Positions 14,172-22,327 of a DNA stretch of 32,338 nucleotides are shown piece by piece; positions within the stretch are counted from its first letter, which is position 1, and the number at the start of each line of letters is the position of its first letter. The notes under the pieces are model-generated. The model was not told where the DNA came from and ran no database searches. It saw only the letters and a program-made list of their open reading frames with translations. A program made the position numbers and the translations under genes. The stretch comes from Candidatus Ornithospirochaeta stercoravium (GTDB taxonomy: Bacteria; Spirochaetota; Spirochaetia; Sphaerochaetales; Sphaerochaetaceae), in assembly GCA_017694915.1 (NCBI GenBank), contig JADIMF010000084.1, positions 1-32,338 of the forward strand, read 5' to 3'.

Positions 14172-16703
14172 TCATGCCTTCCTGGTACGTCTTGCTGTAC
14201 GTCTCTTTGCCTTCTTCTCAGGTGCTTCTGAGGCAATTTTCCTTGCATCCTCCTCGGTTATCGCGGAAGGATTCTCCTTCAGCTCCTTTGAAAGGGCACA
14301 GTTCTTCTTTCCCCACCTGATAAAAGGTCCGTATCTGCCATCGAGAAGCTGGAGAGGATTATCCTCATACAACCCGAAATCCTTGATTACAGGGAAATCC
14401 TGCTTCCCTCCGTTCGATACCTTAATGATATCCTCCATGCTTACGCTTTCCGGATTGGCTACAGGATAGTTCTTGCCTTTGTAGTTCGCGTAGAAGCCAT
14501 ATGGTCCGAAAACGAGGATAACCTCTTCCTCATCCTCGTCTGCACCGAGGCTCTTCGGGAGCTCAAATGCAAGCTTTATAAGCTCTGGGGACAAGGTTTT
14601 CTTCTTATCCCTGAGTCCATTGACAATCTTCCCGTCACTCTGGCGCTTATAATAAATGCCATAGCGTCCTTCCATCTGGTAAATCCCATCAACGATTTCA
14701 ACCGCGCTGTTATCAGGGAAGAGAATGGACGCGGCATCATTATCCGTAAACGTTCCCGGGAAGTATTTGGCCTGATCAAGTGAAACCATCTTGTTCTTTC
14801 CCGCTTCCTTGTCGAAATAGTCAGAAGCGAGATACGGCCCGAACTTGCTGATTCTTATCGAGTAATGGACATCGGAATCATCATGCTTGAATACATAGGA
14901 AAGGCCTGGAATCGAAAGACTCTTAACCTCGGATGTCCTTACTGTATTTGAAACGCTTACAAGATCCGCATGAAGTCCATGGAAATCATCAGAACCCTTC
15001 CAGAATCTATCGAGGAATGCAGTCTTTGTCTCCTCTCCGCCAGCTATCTTATCAAGTCCTTTCTCCATTCTGGAGGTGAAGTCATAGCCAACATACACAG
15101 GGAACGTGCTTTCAAGGAACGAATCAACGAAGAATCCCGTGAATGTCGGGACAAGCTGCTGATTAACCCTTGTCACATACTTCCTGTCAAGAAGCGTCGA
15201 GATGATAGCGGCATATGTTGATGGGCGCCCTATTCCCTCGCTCTCGAGCTTCTGCACAAGCGATGCCTCATTGTAACGGGCAGGAGGCTCCGTGGTATGG
15301 GCTTTGCATTCAGCTGAAACGATATCGACGGAATTGCCGGCTTCAAGAGATGGAAGGATTCCCTCTTCCTCCTCTTTCTCATCATCATCCGTCGCCACCT
15401 GATAAAGCTTCAGGAAGCCTGGGAATTTTATGGTTGTTCCTGATGAGGAGAACATATAGTCATCGAGAGCGAACAATACCGATGTGGTACTCTTCTCAGC
15501 ATCCTTCATCTGGGTTGCCAGCGTACGGCGCCAGATAATCGTGTAAAGACGGAGGTTATCACCAGAAAGGCCCGTCTCTTCAGGGCGCCTGAAATGATCA
15601 CCGGCAGGCCTTATGGCCTCATGTGCTTCCTGTGCGTTCTCATCCGTCGCCTTATAATTCCTTGGACGAGGAGAAAGGTAATCACTGCCGAATAACGACT
15701 CAACCTGGACACGGGCGGCATTGATACATTCAGATGACAGTGTCGGGGAGTCCGTTCTCATATATGTTATGAAGCCGTTCTCATAGAGATGCTGCGCAAT
15801 CGCCATGATCTCCTTGACGGATTTCTTCATCTTACGCGATGCATCCTGCTGCAGAGTCGACGTTGTGAAAGGCTTGGAAGGAGACTGTATCTTCTCGCGG
15901 TTCGTAACGCTGAATACCGCAGCTGATTTTCCTTTCACCTCCGACGCTATTTCCTCAGCTTTTTCAGAGCTGAGCGCTATATATCCGCTTTTGAGGTTTC
16001 CGGTTTCCCTGTCATAGCTTGATGATGAAGCGACTTTGTCTTCCCCGATTCTCACGAGAGTCGAACTGAACTTCATTCCATCAGCTTCCATCTTGGTTTC
16101 AAGGGATGTGTATTCGGAGCTTCTGTATCTTCTTCTTTCCTTCTCCCTCTCGACAACAAGCTTCAGCCCCGGTGACTGTACACGCCCAGCTGAATACTTT
16201 CCTCCGAGCTTGTGAGAAAGAAGAGGGGAAATACCATAGCCCTGAAGACGGTCTACGGCACGACGCGCCTCCTGTGCATGGACAAGATTCATATCGAGTT
16301 CCCTGCAGTTGGAGAATGCGTTTATGATCGCGCTTTTCGTGATCTCATGGAACACCATTCTGTATACAGGGCATTTCGGCTTAAGGATATTGAGAAGATG
16401 CCAGGATATGGACTCACCTTCACGGTCTTCATCAGTTGCAAGCACAAGCTGTTCAGAGCCCTTCAGCTTTGCCTTCATTTCCTTGATCATCGAAGCCTTT
16501 GACGGATCGACTACATATTCCAGCTCATAGCCATTATCTACATCTACACCATAAATACCTGTCTTCGGTGCAGTAGCAAGATCTGCCACGTGGCCCATAG
16601 AGGCCATTACAGTACAGGTGTCTGGAAGGAATCTTGTAATAGTCCTGGCTTTTGTCGGAGACTCGACTATTATCAAGGTCTTCTTATCTGGATCAGCTAT
16701 CAA
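14172..16703 (-). CDS. topA: DNA topoisomerase I
   Basis: A type IA topoisomerase of 843 residues that relaxes negative supercoils. The Toprim domain (about 8-120) has Glu14 (IIVESPTKAR) and the acidic triad of ATDEDREGE (D91, D93, E95). The active-site Tyr is Tyr314 in FITYMRTDSP. After the core (to about 600) come C-terminal repeats with FGPYLASDYF, YGIYYKRQSDG, FGPYGFYANYKG and YGPFIRWGKKN, and a very basic tail (KKAKRRTARRTRKA). The four-Cys zinc fingers of the E. coli enzyme are absent, as in many bacteria. The start is a TTG at 16703: AGGAGG lies six bases before it and no ATG fits. The FN3-like gene ends 10 bases upstream, so topA is probably translationally coupled to it. Confidence 0.96.
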   Translation of the reverse strand: MIADPDKKTLIIVESPTKARTITRFLPDTCTVMASMGHVADLATAPKTGIYGVDVDNGYELEYVVDPSKASMIKEMKAKLKGSEQLVLATDEDREGESISWHLLNILKPKCPVYRMVFHEITKSAIINAFSNCRELDMNLVHAQEARRAVDRLQGYGISPLLSHKLGGKYSAGRVQSPGLKLVVEREKERRRYRSSEYTSLETKMEADGMKFSSTLVRIGEDKVASSSSYDRETGNLKSGYIALSSEKAEEIASEVKGKSAAVFSVTNREKIQSPSKPFTTSTLQQDASRKMKKSVKEIMAIAQHLYENGFITYMRTDSPTLSSECINAARVQVESLFGSDYLSPRPRNYKATDENAQEAHEAIRPAGDHFRRPEETGLSGDNLRLYTIIWRRTLATQMKDAEKSTTSVLFALDDYMFSSSGTTIKFPGFLKLYQVATDDDEKEEEEGILPSLEAGNSVDIVSAECKAHTTEPPARYNEASLVQKLESEGIGRPSTYAAIISTLLDRKYVTRVNQQLVPTFTGFFVDSFLESTFPVYVGYDFTSRMEKGLDKIAGGEETKTAFLDRFWKGSDDFHGLHADLVSVSNTVRTSEVKSLSIPGLSYVFKHDDSDVHYSIRISKFGPYLASDYFDKEAGKNKMVSLDQAKYFPGTFTDNDAASILFPDNSAVEIVDGIYQMEGRYGIYYKRQSDGKIVNGLRDKKKTLSPELIKLAFELPKSLGADEDEEEVILVFGPYGFYANYKGKNYPVANPESVSMEDIIKVSNGGKQDFPVIKDFGLYEDNPLQLLDGRYGPFIRWGKKNCALSKELKENPSAITEEDARKIASEAPEKKAKRRTARRTRKA

Positions 16704-16713
16704 GCTATACCTC

Positions 16714-17529
16714 CTAACCGATACGCGTCAGAATGAAGGCATCCCCCTCTCCTGGATTCGGATTCCTGAAAAGGAAACTATCCACCACCCCGCTTCCTTC
16801 GGTAGTCAGGGACATCTTCATGCTGCCATCTTCGCAATAGAGCTCATATCTCGTCACAGTTTCGAATATCATACCCATTGCGCTTGTCTGAATGTAAGCG
16901 GAAGTTGAATCATAGTCAATCACGACTTTGTCCATTCTCCACTTTGACGGGTTGAAAGGCGAGGTGTTGAAGAGCTTTGCATTGATACGATATGAAGTAC
17001 CGGCAATACCCTCATCATCGAAATCAACCCACTCCCCTGAAGATTTATCGGAAAAATCATAAAGAGGGAATATGGGAAGCTCCATGCCATCCTTGATAAG
17101 ATACACAGCATGGTACTCTCCAACCATTGGATCCATGCGTGTTTCAAGCCTCACCCTGTATGATTCCATCTTCCCCTTATTGTCCTTATCGGTTTCATTC
17201 ACCCATTCATATATGCCATCCCACGAATCTGTTTCCACATCAAGGAAAGAGGCATCGAGCGTTATATTGTCTTCTGTTCTCGCAGCGATGGAGAATGAAT
17301 AGGACTCTGATGATAAAAGCCTTTCAACTGTATATGAATGCTCTGAAGATGGAAGACGGACGACGAAATCCTGTCCGTTATAGATATCATAATAGACTGC
17401 GCCTTCCACAGGTTTCCACGAAAAATACACAGATGAAGGATATGATACGGCCTCTGCTTCCAATCCTGAAGCAAAAGAAAAACCTGCAAAAAGCAGGAGA
17501 AAACTAACAAATAAAAGCCTTTTTGTCAT
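16714..17529 (-). CDS. Secreted protein with fibronectin III-like domain, unknown function
   Basis: 271 residues with an N-terminal signal peptide (MTKRLLFVSFLLLFAGFSFA, cleavage after about residue 20). Residues 24-95 look like a fibronectin type III domain: VYFSWKPVEGAVYYDIYNG gives the conserved W and Y, and SYSFSIAARTEDN the last strand. The rest is rich in aromatic and acidic residues, probably beta-structured, with no family I recognise. There is no lipobox, so it is predicted periplasmic or surface-exposed. GGTGAG lies four bases before the ATG. It is the first gene of a unit with topA; the topA ribosome binding site overlaps its stop codon. Confidence 0.75.
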   Translation of the reverse strand: MTKRLLFVSFLLLFAGFSFASGLEAEAVSYPSSVYFSWKPVEGAVYYDIYNGQDFVVRLPSSEHSYTVERLLSSESYSFSIAARTEDNITLDASFLDVETDSWDGIYEWVNETDKDNKGKMESYRVRLETRMDPMVGEYHAVYLIKDGMELPIFPLYDFSDKSSGEWVDFDDEGIAGTSYRINAKLFNTSPFNPSKWRMDKVVIDYDSTSAYIQTSAMGMIFETVTRYELYCEDGSMKMSLTTEGSGVVDSFLFRNPNPGEGDAFILTRIG

Positions 17530-17530
17530 T

Positions 17531-17604
17531 TATCTCACCAGATTCAGTGTCATAGCATAAAAAAAGCAAGGCTGTCTACTGCAATTGCAAGCCATGGTGA
17601 GATA
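17531..17604. repeat. Perfect 10-bp inverted repeat in the divergent gap
   Basis: TATCTCACCA (17531-17540) and TGGTGAGATA (17595-17604) are exact inverted copies 54 bases apart. The left copy contains the ribosome binding site of the secreted FN3-like gene. The right copy lies inside the spacer of the promoter of the lipoprotein gene. They may be two copies of an operator; a chance repeat of a ribosome binding site is possible. Confidence 0.4.
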
Positions 17605-17613
17605 GATTATCCT
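17585..17613 (+). promoter_or_regulatory. Promoter of the 17620 lipoprotein gene, leaderless type
   Basis: TTGCAA (17585-17590), an exact 17-base spacer and TATCCT (17608-17613), then six bases and the ATG. Transcription would start at or next to the ATG. GGTGAG at 17596 lies upstream of that start and 18 bases from the ATG, so it cannot act as a ribosome binding site. Confidence 0.55.
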
Positions 17614-17619
17614 TTGCTT

Positions 17620-18318
17620 ATGAAGCGTATATTCCCACTGATTGCATTAATCGTATTCCTTCTTTCCGCATGTACGGTTACCGAAGAACTCACCATAAAC
17701 AGCGACAGAAGCGGAGAAAGTGTCTCCGATATCCATGTAGAGCAGTTCTTCATCGATGTGCTTGGTGATTTTGCTGAGTTCCTTCCGGAAAACGACGAAT
17801 CAATCATGGATAGCGCGATTTCCGGCTATGTGGACGGAATGACTGGAATTGCCTCTATTGAGGAATCATCATGGGAGAAGACGGGAGAGAATGAATATCT
17901 CATATCCTTCTCTTATTCCTCGCTCGAGAAACTCCTTTCGGATTTCAATGCAGATGAGCAGACGCTTCTTACAATCACAGACAACTCCATTTCCCTCTAT
18001 CTCGATATAGAGAGCTACCAGGAGCTGAAGAAAATCGTACCATTCCTCGCAGATCCGAACTTCGAGGTATATGCAGCTGAATATAATCAGGGAATGAGCG
18101 AGGAGGATTATCTCGATATGATCTACTTCCTCCTCGGAGAAGATGGTCCTGAGGCGATAAGAAACGGTCAGGTAACTATGGATATAACAGTACCTGGAAC
18201 CATAACGGCCACAGAAGGCTGTGAGGCCATAGACAGCAATACGATAAGATTCAGCTTCCCTATCATCGATTTCCTTCTGCTTAATGAACCTATATCATTC
18301 AGTGCAGAATGGAATTAA
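17620..18318 (+). CDS. Lipoprotein of unknown function
   Basis: 232 residues from the ATG at 17620. The signal peptide MKRIFPLIALIVFLLSAC ends in a clear lipobox (LSAC, Cys18), so the protein is exported and lipid-anchored. The mature part is acidic. It opens with TVTEELTINSDRSGESVSDI, a pattern seen in lipoproteins with a DUF-type beta fold where a charged Ser/Gly turn follows the first strand. No enzymatic motif is visible. The TTG two codons upstream is not preferred because promoter spacing points to the ATG. The gene converges on a pseudogene 9 bases after its stop, and no terminator is seen between them. Confidence 0.78.
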   Translation: MKRIFPLIALIVFLLSACTVTEELTINSDRSGESVSDIHVEQFFIDVLGDFAEFLPENDESIMDSAISGYVDGMTGIASIEESSWEKTGENEYLISFSYSSLEKLLSDFNADEQTLLTITDNSISLYLDIESYQELKKIVPFLADPNFEVYAAEYNQGMSEEDYLDMIYFLLGEDGPEAIRNGQVTMDITVPGTITATEGCEAIDSNTIRFSFPIIDFLLLNEPISFSAEWN

Positions 18319-18327
18319 GGATTACTG

Positions 18328-18913
18328 TCAAAACGATTCCAGAAGCCTCTTGTTGTAGTTATCAGCAAGTCCCACTGCAAATGAGATGGAGACATCATTT
18401 GAGACCTGAATGCAGAGAAGAGGAACGCTTACGCAGCTTATGACGCCGCCGATTCCAAGAAGCCACCAGTCGGTAGCATTTGGATCATCGATGAAGAAGA
18501 GCGATGAAGAAGAGCGATGAAAGCATTGTCAGCAAACCAGCACCCAGAACGCTCCAGCCTGCAATTGCCATCGAATTATTGAACTTCTCAGCTTTAGCCT
18601 CTGCTGCGGCAAGATCATACTGTCCTGCAAGCTCATAGAAATCGACCTTACTGATCTGGAAAGCCCCTTCATAAGGATACCAATCTGTGGTCGTGTTGCT
18701 CTCAGCCCATGTGGAGGCATATCCACCCCAATAGCCGTAATCATATATTCCGCCCGAAATCTCCGTACGATCCACTGTCTGTATGCTGAGCGCATCTCTG
18801 AAATATGCCTGACGCTACTCATATGAAAGCGCGTCTACGCTATCTGCAGCATACAATCCCATTGAGCCTACAAAGCAGATAAGAAGCAAAAGGGAAACGG
18901 TCTTTCTAATCAT
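18328..18913 (-). pseudogene. Broken gene for a small exported membrane protein (amber codon plus 13-bp duplication)
   Basis: The ATG at 18913, seven bases after GGAG, opens with a signal peptide (MIRKTVSLLLLICFVGSMGL, then YA). Codon 33 is TAG (18817-18815), but the same frame continues with RQAYFRDALSIQTVDRTEISGG and onward. At 18490-18515 a 13-base unit is present twice, shifting the frame and causing a stop at 18485. Removing one copy restores the frame (SSLFFIDDPNATDWWLLGIG) to a TGA at 18328, giving a predicted 190-residue ancestor. It would have a signal peptide, a YxYWGGY-rich region and two C-terminal membrane helices. The ancestral family is not recognised. A CAG to TAG change would explain the first lesion. 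Two independent lesions make sequencing error less likely, though not excluded. Confidence 0.8.
18490..18515. repeat. 13-bp tandem duplication
   Basis: GATGAAGAAGAGC occurs twice head to tail (18490-18502, 18503-18515), followed by GATGAA, a partial third copy. It lies inside the pseudogene and accounts exactly for its frameshift. Confidence 0.95.
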
Positions 18914-18961
18914 AAACATTCTCCTTTGGCGTTTGATGACATTATTTTACGACAGAGAAGG

Positions 18962-18990
18962 AAAAAAAAGAATCCCAGCCGAAGCTGGGA
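18962..18990 (-). terminator. Terminator of the rpsD transcript
   Basis: On the minus strand TCCCAGC-TTCG-GCTGGGA (18990-18973) is a perfect 7-bp stem with a stable TTCG tetraloop, followed by a run of mostly T (18972-18962). It lies 137 bases beyond the rpsD stop and just upstream of the pseudogene. Confidence 0.85.
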
Positions 18991-19126
18991 CCAGAAACCT
19001 TCCTCGTACTCTTTTCTTGAGGGCAGCCGTCAGAGTACGCATCCAGGGAGAGGCAGGATTGGAATGTGGCCTTTTCCCCTTCACTAGCCGGATGTGGGCC
19101 GGACTGAAGGCACTTATAGAAGACTA
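18991..19126 (-). other. Structured 3' untranslated region of rpsD
   Basis: 136 bases between the rpsD stop and its terminator. It contains a perfect 8-bp inverted repeat, CGTACTCT (19005-19012) with AGAGTACG (19032-19039), and a GC-rich part with repeated CCGG. Reading frames here run through the terminator and look like by-products. It could be processed into a small RNA. Confidence 0.4.
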
Positions 19127-19720
19127 TTACCTTGAGTAGTACTCAACAACGAGCTGATCGTTTACCTGAACTGGAATCTCATTCCTCTCAGGAAGTCTTG
19201 TCAGCTTGCCGGAGAACTCATCTGTGTTTCTCTCGAAATACGGGAGATTGAATGATGGGTGACCAAGGAAGCATTCCTTGAAGTGCTCATTATTCCTTGA
19301 CTTCTCCTTGAGGGAGATAACATCACCAACGTTGATCTGGTATGAAGGGATATCGACCTTCTTGCCATTTACGAGGATGTGTCCGTGGGAAACGAGCTGG
19401 CGTGCGAGTCTGATCGAGTTACCGAAACCGATGCGGTAGACTGCATTGTCAAGTCTTCTCTCGAGGGAGATTACAAGAGCATCTCCTGTGTTGAGGTTAG
19501 ACTTGAGAGCCTTCTCGAAATACTTGTGAAGCTGCTTCTCAAGAACTCCGTAATATGCCTTGAGCTTCTGCTTCTCTGTCAGCTGCCTGCTGTAATCAGT
19601 AGGCTTCTTTCTCTTTGCGAAAGCAGGTGAACCTGCTCTGTCCATTGCCTTGGGATGTCCACATACATTAACACCAAGTCTTCTGCACTGCTTGAATCTA
19701 GGACCTGTATACCTTGCCAT
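19127..19720 (-). CDS. rpsD: 30S ribosomal protein S4
   Basis: 197 residues, normal for S4. The N-terminal part ([16 protein letters not shown]) and the [21 protein letters not shown] segment bind 16S rRNA in early 30S assembly. The S4 RNA-binding fold is at about 88-150 ([36 protein letters not shown]). Two Cys (12 and 20) remain near the N-terminus but not a full four-Cys zinc site. GGAGGG lies eight bases before the ATG. The gene stands alone, outside the alpha operon, with its own promoter and terminator. Its product is a primary assembly protein and also affects decoding accuracy. Confidence 0.97.
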   Translation of the reverse strand: MARYTGPRFKQCRRLGVNVCGHPKAMDRAGSPAFAKRKKPTDYSRQLTEKQKLKAYYGVLEKQLHKYFEKALKSNLNTGDALVISLERRLDNAVYRIGFGNSIRLARQLVSHGHILVNGKKVDIPSYQINVGDVISLKEKSRNNEHFKECFLGHPSFNLPYFERNTDEFSGKLTRLPERNEIPVQVNDQLVVEYYSR

Positions 19721-19780
19721 AGATTTTACCCTCCAGTAAACAATGTGTCAGTTTTATTGCTGCATTATGACAGCATGCCT

Positions 19781-19809
19781 AATCTACGACAGATAGGAAT
19801 CTCTGTCAA
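19781..19809 (-). promoter_or_regulatory. rpsD promoter
   Basis: On the minus strand TTGACA (19809-19804, perfect), a 17-base spacer and TAGATT (19786-19781, 4/6). The start would be near 19774, giving a leader of about 54 nt. Confidence 0.7.
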
Positions 19810-19820
19810 TATTATCCAGT

Positions 19821-19853
19821 GAAAAGAAATAAACCGCACCTTTCGATGCGGCT
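19821..19853 (-). terminator. Terminator of ychF
   Basis: On the minus strand AGCCGCATC (19853-19845) pairs with GGTGCGGTT (19840-19832) around a GAAA tetraloop, with two G-U pairs. It is followed by TATTTCTTTTC. It starts five bases after the ychF stop. Confidence 0.75.
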
Positions 19854-19858
19854 GTCAA

Positions 19859-20965
19859 TCACACGTTGAATCTGAAGAATACGATATCTCCATCCTGAAC
19901 CACGTATTCCTTACCTTCCAGCCTCAGCTTTCCAGCCTCTCTCACGTGCACTTCAGAGCCGTATTCTATGAGATCATCAACGCTGTATACCTCTGCCTTG
20001 ATGAAACCCTTTTCGAAATCCGAGTGGATGACTCCAGCACACTGCGGTGCCTTGGAACCGGCACGGAAAGTCCATGCACGGTCCTCATCAGGGCCAGCTG
20101 TGAAGAATGTACGGAGCCCAAGGGATGAATAAGCCGCGCGGATAAGAGGATTAAGGCCGCTTTCCGAAAGACCTGCCGCCTCAAGAAACTCCTTCCTGTC
20201 CTCCTCTGAATCGAGAGCTGCTATCTCGGACTCGATTTTGCCGCAGATTACAACGACAGGTGCATTCTCACCCTTTGCTATCTCTCTAACTTCCTTGACA
20301 TACTCATTGTCCTCGCTGATTCCATCTTCGTCTACGTTGCAGACATAGATAATCGGCTTGAGTGTCATGAGATGAAGATCGTAGACAAGCGCGAGCTCAT
20401 CCTCATCCAGATTCAGCGTACGGGCAGGAATACCTTCTGAGAGACATGCCTTGATCTTCTCCATCACAGGAAGGACCTTCTCATTCTCCTTCTGCTGTTC
20501 CTTGGAGACTCTCGACATCTTCGTCATCTTCTCATAGCGCTTCTCGACTGTCTCGAGATCCGCAAGGGAAAGCTCGATGTTTATCGTCTCGATATCGCTT
20601 TTCGGATCGATTTTATTGGAAACATGGATGATATCAGGATTCTCAAAGCATCTTACAACATGCGCAATTACTCCGACCTCCCTTATTGAAGCGAGGAATC
20701 TGTTACCAAGACCTTCGCCCTGTGAGGCGCCTTTCACAAGCCCTGCAATGTCAACGAACTCAACCGTTGCAGGCGTTACCTTCTTTGAAGGTATGAGACG
20801 TGAAATCTCATCAAGACGCTTATCAGGAACAGATACTATCCCGATATTAGGATCGATTGTGCAGAATGGATAATTAGCTGCTTCTGCAGGTGCTGATGTA
20901 ACAGCTGAGAATATTGTTGATTTCCCCACATTCGGAAGTCCGACTATACCGCAATTAAGTGCCAT
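19859..20965 (-). CDS. ychF: Ribosome-associated ATPase YchF (Obg family)
   Basis: 368 residues, full length. The P loop GLPNVGKST (8-16) and DIAGLVKGASQGEGLGN (G3 region) are typical. The G4 motif reads NVDE instead of the GTPase NKxD, as expected for YchF (OLA1 family), which prefers ATP. A helical insert (about 130-190) and a C-terminal TGS domain (RAGSKAPQCAGVIHSDFEKG onward, with EGKEYVVQDGDIVFFRFNV at the end) complete it. YchF binds ribosomes and takes part in stress response and translation control. The ATG at 20965 is six bases after GAGGTG. It has its own promoter in the gap after the ABC ATPase gene. Confidence 0.97.
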   Translation of the reverse strand: MALNCGIVGLPNVGKSTIFSAVTSAPAEAANYPFCTIDPNIGIVSVPDKRLDEISRLIPSKKVTPATVEFVDIAGLVKGASQGEGLGNRFLASIREVGVIAHVVRCFENPDIIHVSNKIDPKSDIETINIELSLADLETVEKRYEKMTKMSRVSKEQQKENEKVLPVMEKIKACLSEGIPARTLNLDEDELALVYDLHLMTLKPIIYVCNVDEDGISEDNEYVKEVREIAKGENAPVVVICGKIESEIAALDSEEDRKEFLEAAGLSESGLNPLIRAAYSSLGLRTFFTAGPDEDRAWTFRAGSKAPQCAGVIHSDFEKGFIKAEVYSVDDLIEYGSEVHVREAGKLRLEGKEYVVQDGDIVFFRFNV

Positions 20966-20984
20966 GGATTACACCTCTTCTGCA

Positions 20985-21013
20985 ATAATGAACAAATCGA
21001 TTGAGACAGTCAA
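20985..21013 (-). promoter_or_regulatory. ychF promoter
   Basis: On the minus strand TTGACT (21013-21008, 5/6), a 17-base spacer and CATTAT (20990-20985, 4/6). It begins right after the stop of the ABC ATPase gene and would start RNA about 13 bases before the ATG, leaving room for the ribosome binding site. Confidence 0.55.
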
Positions 21014-21014
21014 C

Positions 21015-21572
21015 TCAGAGTCTTATGACACTCTCCGCTCCAAGAAGGCTCACATCTTCCTCATCATGGGTTATGAACAGCATTGTCTTTCCCTGCGAAT
21101 ATTCCAGAAGAGCAGATGCGGCAATCTTCTTCGATTCCCCATCAAGGCCCTGAAATGGTTCATCCAGGAAAACACTGTCCGAGGGCAGCAGAAGCAGCCT
21201 TGCAATAGCGACCCTTCTCCTCATTCCCCCTGAAAGCTCAGGTATATAATGTCCCCCCTCGCCTTCAAGCCCGACTCTCCCAAGTGCTTCAAGCGCTTTC
21301 TGCCTGTCATCTGTAACAGCCATCAGGTTCGACAATACGCTCACTCTCTCGGAAAGCCTGTCCTCCTGAAAGAGAATCCCAGGCATCTCCGGTCTGTCAT
21401 CCACCCTTCCTATGAAATCATCATCAAGCCCTGCAGCGATACGGAGAAGCGTTGTCTTTCCTCTTCCTGAAGGTCCGAGGAGCGCGGTTCTCATGCCTTT
21501 TCTGATATCGAAAACCACCGATGAGAATATAAGCTTATCGCCGAATCTCTTCTCTTCTATCGTTATTCTCAT
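21015..21572 (-). CDS. ABC transporter ATP-binding protein (TauB/SsuB-like)
   Basis: A compact ATPase of 185 residues, shorter than the usual 240-260. All motifs are present: Walker A GPSGRGKTT (about 33-41), Q loop LFQEDRL (about 67-73), signature ELSGGMRRRVAIARLL, Walker B SVFLDEPF and switch His in FITHDEED. The missing part is at the C-terminus, after the H loop, so catalysis should be intact. It powers the permease encoded immediately upstream; their stop and start codons overlap by 4 bases. Family resemblance is to the nitrate/sulfonate/taurine-type importers. Confidence 0.9.
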   Translation of the reverse strand: MRITIEEKRFGDKLIFSSVVFDIRKGMRTALLGPSGRGKTTLLRIAAGLDDDFIGRVDDRPEMPGILFQEDRLSERVSVLSNLMAVTDDRQKALEALGRVGLEGEGGHYIPELSGGMRRRVAIARLLLLPSDSVFLDEPFQGLDGESKKIAASALLEYSQGKTMLFITHDEEDVSLLGAESVIRL

Positions 21573-22327
21573 CTCGATATCCTCCTGAGGATGATGCGTG
21601 AAAGATAAAGGAACACTCTCTCGAATACGAAAGCAAGGATTATGACAGTCACAGTTGATGCAAAGAGATCGGGCATAGAAAGATAGATCTTAGCTTCATA
21701 GACTCTCTCGCCTATGGATCCGTCCGGAAGCCCTATGACCTCAGCAGCTATTCCGCTCTTCCACGCAAGACCGAGAGATATGCTTATGGCGCTTTCCAGA
21801 TACGGAACAAGATACGGAAGATAGATATACCTGATTCTCTTCAGCGTCCTTATCCTGTACGCATCTGCCATCTCGATGAGATTCCTGTCCGTATCGCCGA
21901 GGCCTTTCAGGACATTCTGATAAACAACGGGGAAAACCATCATGAAGGAAATCACGACGGAAAGATTGCGGCTTCTTACCCAGACAAGGATGAGGATGAC
22001 AATTGAGGCTACAGGGGTGGCCCTCACGACTTTCACAATAGGTTCAAGAAGGATGCCAAGGATTCTCCAGCGATAGGAAAGAAACGCAAGAATCACAGCA
22101 GATGACAATGAGATTATAAAACCAAGGATTATACGCTCAAGCGTGAATAGAACCGCGGACCAGAATGAAAGGTCAACAGCAGAAGCTGCAAGAGCTTCCA
22201 GCACAGAGATAGGAGACGGCAGGAACAGCTCCTCCCCGATAAGGAGAGAAGCTATTTCCCATACAGCAAGCCAGAACGCTATCGCACCGGCTTTTATAAT
22301 CCTAGTTCTCTGTGTAGTAGAAACCAT
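21569..22327 (-). CDS. ABC transporter permease (SsuC/TauC-like)
   Basis: 252 residues with about six membrane helices, the first at 12-30. The EAA-type coupling loop is near 142-165: LGDTDRNLIEMADAYRIRTLKRIRYIYLP, followed by ESAISISLGLAWKSGIAAEVIG, a typical SsuC/TauC sequence. The ATG at 22327 lies inside the last codons of the binding-protein gene (26-bp overlap), so translation is coupled. With the ATPase and binding protein it forms one importer of the nitrate/sulfonate/taurine family. Members also import thiamine precursors, and the substrate here cannot be read from the sequence. Confidence 0.9.
   Translation of the reverse strand: MVSTTQRTRIIKAGAIAFWLAVWEIASLLIGEELFLPSPISVLEALAASAVDLSFWSAVLFTLERIILGFIISLSSAVILAFLSYRWRILGILLEPIVKVVRATPVASIVILILVWVRSRNLSVVISFMMVFPVVYQNVLKGLGDTDRNLIEMADAYRIRTLKRIRYIYLPYLVPYLESAISISLGLAWKSGIAAEVIGLPDGSIGERVYEAKIYLSMPDLFASTVTVIILAFVFERVFLYLSRIILRRISR

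Noticed and set aside
18529-18822. 97-codon frame on the minus strand in the pseudogene region
   Set aside because: It is in a different frame from the signal peptide and from the reconstructed protein. The frame interrupted by TAG and the 13-bp duplication is continuous at both ends.
18933-19139. 68-codon plus-strand frame across the rpsD terminator
   Set aside because: It reads through the terminator stem and its A tract, and overlaps the rpsD end. No ribosome binding site supports it.
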